Positions 58,600-64,000 of a stretch of 64,000 bases of DNA are shown piece by piece. The position numbers were made by a program, and so were the translations under genes. Source of the DNA: Gnetum montanum (taxonomy: Eukaryota; Streptophyta; Gnetopsida; Gnetales; Gnetaceae); assembly GCA_015680685.1 (NCBI GenBank), contig MNCI01027262.1, forward strand, positions 170,338-234,337, in the 5' to 3' direction. Under the pieces are notes generated by a model. That model searched no databases. It was not told where the DNA came from and worked only from the letters and a program-made list of their open reading frames with translations. The number at the start of each line of letters is the position of its first letter. Within the stretch, counting starts at the first letter, position 1.

Positions 58600-58625
58600 A
58601 ATAATGAGCATCTGTTTGAATTTTG
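58600..58625 (-). other. E deletion junction identical to B1
   Basis: On the minus strand 'aaaattcaaacag' is joined to 'atgctcattatttcag', as in B1 at 12147-12172. The left part is pre-RT sequence and the right part is post-integrase sequence of B2. Confidence 0.8.
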
Positions 58626-58879
58626 TAGAAGTTCCCAACTTTGCCCTGTTGATGTTCTTAAGTTGAGGGGTGGAAGTTGGCGACGCTCACATTCCAATGT
58701 GTCTATGCCATGGTTGTTGGCATGGATTATCTCCTTAGTTCATTCTATGCATATTTGATTGCTTCTTCAAGTAGCTGTCAACCACAGGGTGTGTACTATA
58801 GGTTGTGTGGTTGCTACATACAGGCATCTTTGTGTCACACTTTCACGGGCACACCTCTCACATGGAGACATATCCTCCA

Positions 58880-59366
58880 TGTCATCACCCGATGAATCAC
58901 TATATGTGATGCATGGAACTATCTTCTTCCCGATCTTTCCACATATTTTTATCTTAGAAATTTACAAGGAAAGATCACGGATTCCTAGGTACGCATCTAC
59001 AGTACTTAGCCATGGTCTTCCCATTATAATTGGGATGCCCCCTTCGTTGTTGACCTTGATCACCAGGAAATTAGCTGGGTAGGACCAACCACACACAGTG
59101 GTAATAACGTCCTCCACCAATCCCAAGGGAATGGTGATGGACTGGTCTGCTATCTCTAGTTGAATGTTGCTCTTCTTGAGTTGAGATAGGTTCCAGGCTT
59201 GATACATCTTCCGTGAAATTAAGTTGACTCCGGAACTTGAGTCCAGAAGAGCTCGATCTGGTTCATTTTCGGTGATCTGTAGATAAATTAAGGGGCTCCC
59301 AGGGTTAGATAGTTTCCTGGGAAGGTGGCCCACCTTTATCCAGTTAGTTACAGTATGTGTTAACAT
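58880..59366 (-). pseudogene. E aspartic protease
   Basis: A 134-residue clean frame (59366 down to 58962) begins MLTHTVTNWIKVGHLPRKL and has the active-site region LLDSSSGVNLIS (DSG reads DSS), LVEDVITTVCGWSYPANFLVI and IIMGRPWLSTVDAYLGI. It is the best preserved protease in the window. Slightly downstream the frame continues with IENRK-like sequence before the deletion junction. Retropepsin would process Gag. Confidence 0.87.
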
Positions 59367-60227
59367 AACCGTTTTTGTACTTAACTGTTGGACTAAAGGG
59401 TTCTCCGAAGCGTTAGTGGTTAGAGGCCTATCTACATACTCAACCGCTTGTTGTTGCGAGAGTTTGTCTGGGCTCCTAGTTCTGAAAAAAGGTCTCTTCT
59501 TTATATAATTACAATTGGTAGAACTAGTACCCGATTGGATATTTACAGGTCTCGCAACGTGATGTTGCTGTGGTTGAGGAGGAAGTTCCCCTTGGATTGT
59601 TGGAGCAGGAGGTGTTACGGGAACTACTTGTGGTGGAAGAGGTGTGGATGGATGAGGAGGATGACGTGGAATGGAGTGTCTCCCGGAGGAAAAGGAGTCC
59701 TTCGGAAGTACTCTCGAACCTAGTAGTGACGGTTGGGGGTTGCGTGACTCATAGAGTCACCTGGAGAAACCAGCTGCTGCACATAATAATCGTAAGGATC
59801 GGGCTACCAGTAAGGGTACTGATGTGTTGGTTGTGGCATCTGCCATGACTGTGGGTATTGCCACTGCTGATGTTGTCCAATGGGCTGAGGAGGCGTTCCA
59901 CTTGGATAATATGTCAAGGGTTGGTGGAAATGCCTTGGGTTACCTTGTGGATAAGGTAACCTTCTAGGTGTTTGTCGTTGATTAAGTCTTGGATTTAATG
60001 CATACATCCCAAACTCCTGTAGATGCGAGATAATTGGGCAACATCCCTTGGGATGGTCATAGTAGTAGACCTCACATCTACCATCATTTTCTGTGTCAGA
60101 ATTTTCAGCCTCATCGAAGATAGGATTTTTCCCCTTACCCTTGTTATGTGCAGGGCTTATGTTTCCCTGCTTGGTTGTTCCTTTGTCACTACTCGATTCA
60201 ACCTTAAACTCCTCTACAATTTGTCAC
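59367..60227 (-). pseudogene. E gag C-terminal part and Pro/Gln linker (truncated)
   Basis: On the minus strand the zinc knuckle at 60076-60038 reads CEVYYYDHPKGCC, with the second Cys replaced by Tyr. It is followed by the Pro/Gln/Tyr-rich linker, with RRLPYPQGNPRHFHQPLTYY in a clean frame at 59804-60007. The capsid core and N-terminus are missing: gag sequence stops at about 60227, where it meets LTR sequence. Confidence 0.83.
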
Positions 60228-60619
60228 TGCTTGTAATCAAGTCGTACTCGGAGCACACTAACAACAGGTAAGAAATAACAAGAAATAAATCCTATCCATG
60301 TACTACAAGGTTTATCCACCACAAAGCTCGTCTTTATTGTCATACACAACTTGCGTTCAGGTACAAAGTTGCTCGAATAAAGATCCATTCACTTGGGAGA
60401 CTCCTACTGTGGGCACATGGAAAATATTCTATCTCTGGAGTGATCAATCTGCCAGAGTTTCCCTACTTTAAGCCTAGAATGAGAAATGAAGGGTGCGCCG
60501 CCTCTTATTTATACATTTGACGACTGGACGCGATATCACAGGGTAGGCTGCGATATCACGTGGGATGTGATATCACGGCGGATGCGGTATTGTGTCCCAT
60601 GCGATATCACGTCCCATCA
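60228..60619 (-). repeat. E 5' LTR, truncated
   Basis: Only the U3-R portion remains; TATAAATA (minus) at 60506-60513. It matches 56120-56522 of the 3' LTR. The break falls inside the loop of the first hairpin unit. Four GATATC words and one variant remain in U3. Confidence 0.9.
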
Positions 60620-60745
60620 ATTTTTATGTATTTTACCACCTCCTTTTGAGTTAGTAAATCAAGGTTAAATCCAAATTCTTAGGATTTTATAACATCTCTA
60701 TTAGTTATTTATAGGATATTTTATAGATAATTAATAAGGTTGTTA
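60620..60745 (+). repeat. LTR end, family F (second copy, interrupted by E)
   Basis: Continues the sequence that stops at 55487. Joined across E it parallels 52400-52558, including 'agttatttatag.atattttatagataattaata'. Confidence 0.6.
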
Positions 60746-61517
60746 TGTTTACCTAAGTAGCATATATCTTTAGATGTAAATGATGTGAGATGACTAGTTG
60801 TTGTCTTCCCAATCATCACTTATGTTAAACTTATTTGTATCACTAATTGAGGTATAAGATATTTCTATTTATATTTATAATTTTTATCATTTTCTTTGTT
60901 TGAAAAATGATTACATAAAGGAAGGGTTGAGTATTTAATTTTACTAATTAATTAACTAAACTATCCTAAACTTAGGGCATTCATGCCTACTTTATGTCCA
61001 CATCATAAATGTACACTAACACTACTGGGCTACCAAGTGTTTACTATTGGGCATACCAAGTATTCACTACTAGGATTATCAAACATTAGCATATTATGCT
61101 TGAAGTGGTCATACTCATGTTACTTATGAATTATAATATTAAATTCTTAAAGACAAGAATGTAAACTACATCCAAATTAAAATACTAGAAAATTAACTTA
61201 AACAAATCCAAGTGTTGCAATGGATAGAAGAAATATCGATTTTATTGTTGTTCATAAAACTATGTTTAAGTACATATTGTACTCAAATAAAATTCCATAC
61301 AATCAATTCAATCCATGCTACGGGCACTTAGAGGGAAAAGTTTACTAAGTTCTATGGAAAGAAATTGCAAGAGCTTGACTAAAGAATGAACCAAATGATG
61401 CCATAAATATGGCTAGTATGTGCACTTATATAGGCTTAAGGAGGATTAGCATCAATGCACATGTCAGATGCATCAACAAGGATGCATTGATGCAGTTTTC
61501 TTATTGATGCTTCATCA
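60746..61517 (-). repeat. Minus-strand gypsy LTR (solo or truncated)
   Basis: On the minus strand it begins TGATGAAGCATCAATAAG and has a tatataagtgcac TATA region (about 61423-61433). The R/U5 shows 'tttgataatcctagtag..' and 'gggaagacaac' blocks found in the other Athila-like LTRs. U3 holds GCATCAATGC-type inverted words. The left end is uncertain and no matching TSD was found. Confidence 0.5.
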
Positions 61518-61531
61518 AACATGTTTCTTAG

Positions 61532-61729
61532 TTGTCCAAATCTCTACTTTTGGTAGAACAAATGTCAAATAAAAGCATTAAAATTAGTTTTGAAAGTAAG
61601 ACTTGCAATATAGGTATAGCAAATGGTAAAGATATTTGCAAAATAAGAGCACCTAAAAATAGAATATATTATTTAAATTATGAAAAATTAGATTTAAAGG
61701 GAAATCTCATTGATATTACAAAAAATTAG
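61532..61729 (+). pseudogene. copia GAG-pre-integrase fragment
   Basis: 65-residue frame with ANGKDICKIRAPKNRIYYLNYEKL, the pattern of the domain before the copia integrase. The integrase catalytic core that should follow is missing. Confidence 0.55.
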
Positions 61730-61924
61730 AAAAATTACATCAAAACCATTCATGAAATTAAGTCATATCTACAAATCATCAATAACCCTAGCACTATAGA
61801 AGCTACAAAGGATTAAGACCATGAGGGTTAAGAAAAAGAAGTAAATTTTGGCATAAAGGACTTGGACATGCATCATATTAAAAAATAGAGTGATCAATAG
61901 TAATAATAATAATAAAATCCATAT

Positions 61925-62160
61925 GATTTTATTCATAAGAGGCTTCTCAATATTTCTCACATGAGGACATTTGGATGCCATTGTGTTGCCAAGACACCAA
62001 AGCAATTTCTAAACAAGTTGGATGATAGAGAAAAGAAATGCATTTTTCTTGGATATAAGTCTAAAACTAAAGGATATAATTGTTATGATCCTATTGAATG
62101 AAAATGATATTCATTAAGGAATGTTATCTTTCTAGAAGATAAATTTGTGTTAATATATTT
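61925..62160 (+). pseudogene. copia integrase C-terminal end
   Basis: HMRTFGCHCVAKTPKQFLNKLDDREKKCIFLGYKSKTKGY followed by RNVIFLEDKFV, the well-known segment between copia integrase and RT. A stop interrupts after NCYDPIE. Confidence 0.8.
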
Positions 62161-62279
62161 TCAACAAGGTAATCAAATGATGGACACGCAACTCAATCCA
62201 AAATCTTGGATATAAAGAAATCACCGTCAAACTCAAATGATGGATACAAACTTTGAAAGGAGAACAACAAGATTTAGTG

Positions 62280-63060
62280 TTATTACCAACATGACATATT
62301 TAGCTCTAACTCAAGAACCTAAAAATTTGGAAGAAGCTCTAAAAATTAAAGAATGGACAAAAGCTATGGATAATGAATATGAAGCCATAATAAAAAATTA
62401 GCTTTGGAAGCTCATGGACAAACATAAAGAAAAGAAACTCATAGATTGAAAATTTTTGTACAAAACTAAATTCAATGAAAAAATATAGATCATCAAATAC
62501 AAAGCAAGACTTATGGCTAGAATATTTAGACAAAAGAAACATATAGAATATGAGGAGATATTCGCACCAATGACAAGGTTTGAAACAATCAAACTCATCC
62601 TGTCATGACTATCTTAAACTACATCAAATGGATGTAAACTTAGCATTCCTTAATGGAAACATTAATGAAGAAGTCTATGTCTACCAACTTGAAGGATATG
62701 TCATCAACGAAAAAAAATATAAGGTGTGTAAACTAAATAAAACATTATATAGATTAAAACAAGCTCCAATCGCATGTTTTCATAGAATCAATGATTATTT
62801 GCTAAAAAGAAAATATTCATCTTGTGTGTTTTGAGCTCACTTTGCATTACGAACATGATAATACATGTTTAATCATAATCTCACTATATGTGGATGATCT
62901 TATCTTTACATCCACAAACAATAAACCAATAGAAGAATTCAAGATTGATATGAAAAGTGAATTTGAGATGAAAGACTTAGAAGAATTAAAATACTTTTTT
63001 TAAAATTCAAGTTGATTAAGACAAAGATGGAATTAAAGTTTATTAAACCAAATATGGTTC
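62280..63060 (+). pseudogene. copia reverse transcriptase
   Basis: EALKIKEWTKAMDNEYEAI, KYKARLMARIFRQK, YEEIFAPMTRFETIKLIL, then a shift to QMDVNLAFLNGNINEEVYVYQLEGY and CKLNKTLYRLKQAP (clean 62580-62834). The catalytic Y-V-D-D lies at 62886-62897 (LYVDDLIFTSTNN). SEFEMKDLEELKYF follows. These are all standard copia RT motifs; stops and frameshifts make it non-functional. Confidence 0.88.
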
Positions 63061-63838
63061 ATCCATACTAGAAAAAATATAAAATAAGCAAACAAAAAAT
63101 TACAATGTCTCTAGTTTCTTATAATATGAAGCTTCAATATAAGAATAATATACCTCTTATGGATGCCATGCAATATAAATGCATGATTGGAGCTATCGGC
63201 TTTTTATGTCACACAAGACTAGATCTTAGGTTTGCTACATCCTACCTATTACAATTCATGTAAGAACCAAGCAAAGCCACCTCAATGCTCTCATACATGT
63301 TCTAAAATACATTAAAGGCATAACAGATCACAGACTCCTCTATACCAAAGGGAATGGATAATTTTATGCTTATTCAGATCTTGATTGTGAGGAGATCATA
63401 ATGATTAAAAATTTACATCATAAGTCATAATATTTTATAAAGACAATGCAATATATTGGAAATAAAAAAAAACTTAAATTAGTATTTCAAATTGTGAAGA
63501 TGAATTCATAGTTATGGTTGAGTGCATACAACATATACTTTAGCTCATGAAACTCATGGCACACTTAGGATTCCAAGTTGGTCTTCCAATCAAACTATTT
63601 TGTGATAACACATCAACTATCAAATTATCAAATGAATATATGCTACACACGAAATCAAAGCACATAAACATCAAATATTACTTCATGAAATAAGAAGTGG
63701 AGGAGGGAAACATTATACCTAAACATGTCCAAACTAATAATCAATTGGCAAATTTATTAACTAAATTTGTTTTAAATTACAAAAATGAGTACCTTTGTTA
63801 TGGTATATGCATCAAGAAGATTCAATAATCAACATAAG
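63061..63838 (+). pseudogene. copia RNase H
   Basis: YKCMIGAIGFLCHTRLDLRFATSYL, the ISxx-like INSEQ, DNTSTIKLSNEYMLHTKSKHINIKYYFMK and QLANLLTKFVL. Typical copia RNase H end sequence. Several stops. Confidence 0.85.
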
Positions 63839-63865
63839 AAGATAAGAAAAATCATATATTCTATG

Positions 63866-63875
63866 CTAGAGGGAC
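63866..63875 (+). other. copia polypurine tract
   Basis: ctagagggac directly before the LTR start; a short purine tract in the expected place. Confidence 0.65.
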
Positions 63876-64000
63876 TGTTAGCAATGGTGTGTCATGTCCT
63901 ATGTGTCCAATAGGATAAACAAGAGAGAGAAAAAGAAACAAGTTAAATTTGCACTTTTTTATCACATTAAGCAGAAAGACAAATTGTTTCTTATTTTATT
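63876..64000 (+). repeat. copia 3' LTR (start only)
   Basis: TGTTAGCAATGGTGTGTCATG and onward, matching 2972-3095 with about 80% identity by eye ('aataaacaagagag', 'ttaaatttgcactttttYatcacat'). It continues past the window. Confidence 0.8.

Larger units (their letters stand above)
55488..60619 (-). mobile_element. Element E: non-autonomous Athila-like LTR retrotransposon (gag-protease only)
   Basis: Minus strand, 5132 bp, perfect TSD ATTTT at 55483-55487 and 60620-60624. The 3' LTR is full (55488-56522) and the 5' LTR is cut to 392 bp (60228-60619). A deletion removed the rest of the 5' LTR, the PBS and the front of gag. Internal content is the gag end, zinc knuckle, protease and long 3' UTR. 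RT/RNase H/integrase are missing at the same junction as in B1 (58611). Independent insertion sites plus the shared junction show a replicated non-autonomous family. Confidence 0.92.

Noticed and set aside
1..64000. CRISPR-like array
   Set aside because: Tandem repeats here have no unique spacers of equal size and the window is plant retrotransposon DNA.

Overview
This window is plant nuclear DNA of the gene-poor, retrotransposon-packed kind. It is AT-rich and has no intact host gene and no RNA gene that I can recognise. Every long coding trace is a decayed LTR-retrotransposon gene. The main family is Ty3/gypsy and looks Athila-like: the primer-binding site matches the 3' end of plant tRNA-Asp, the Gag zinc knuckle has C-x2-C-x3-H-x4-C spacing, and the order is gag-PR-RT-RH-IN. 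The depth of nesting and the age of the copies suggest a large-genome seed plant, perhaps a gymnosperm, but the sequence alone does not settle that.

Layout. 1-801: 5' LTR and PBS of a minus-strand Athila-like element running out of the window, beside an integrase remnant. 2972-3993: Ty1/copia 5' LTR, tRNA-iMet PBS and a scrap of gag. 5111-5432: a broken mTERF-like host gene fragment. 6793-7702 and 15316-16404: element A, a different gypsy gag/protease, interrupted by element B1 (7924-15166, TSD AGTAG). 17090-17940: two unusual AT-rich repeat tracts. 18345-50112: element C (TSD AAATG), about 13.2 kb of its own sequence stretched to 31.8 kb by B2 (25244-33852) and D (36718-46725, TSD CTATG). 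50113-55487: mostly uninformative sequence with LTR-like pieces. 55488-60619: element E on the minus strand (TSD ATTTT), sitting in an older LTR fragment F. 60746-61517: another minus-strand LTR. 61532-64000: copia integrase end, RT, RNase H and the start of a 3' LTR matching the LTR at 2972.

How the parts relate. C and D (and B2 apart from deletions) carry all the pol domains. B1 and E keep only gag-protease and share the same deletion junction where RT/RNase H/integrase should be, so they look like two copies of one amplified non-autonomous lineage, presumably moved by proteins of relatives such as D. All copies are broken by stops and frameshifts.

Most interesting signals: (1) that gag-protease-only lineage; (2) three tandem hairpins in the E LTR leader whose stems differ by compensatory base changes; (3) regularly spaced GATATC palindromes in LTR U3 regions; (4) three repeated polypurine-tract-like motifs in the long 3' UTR; (5) a third ORF in element C split in frame by D; (6) a 10-11 bp phased ATTT tract near 17.4-17.9 kb.
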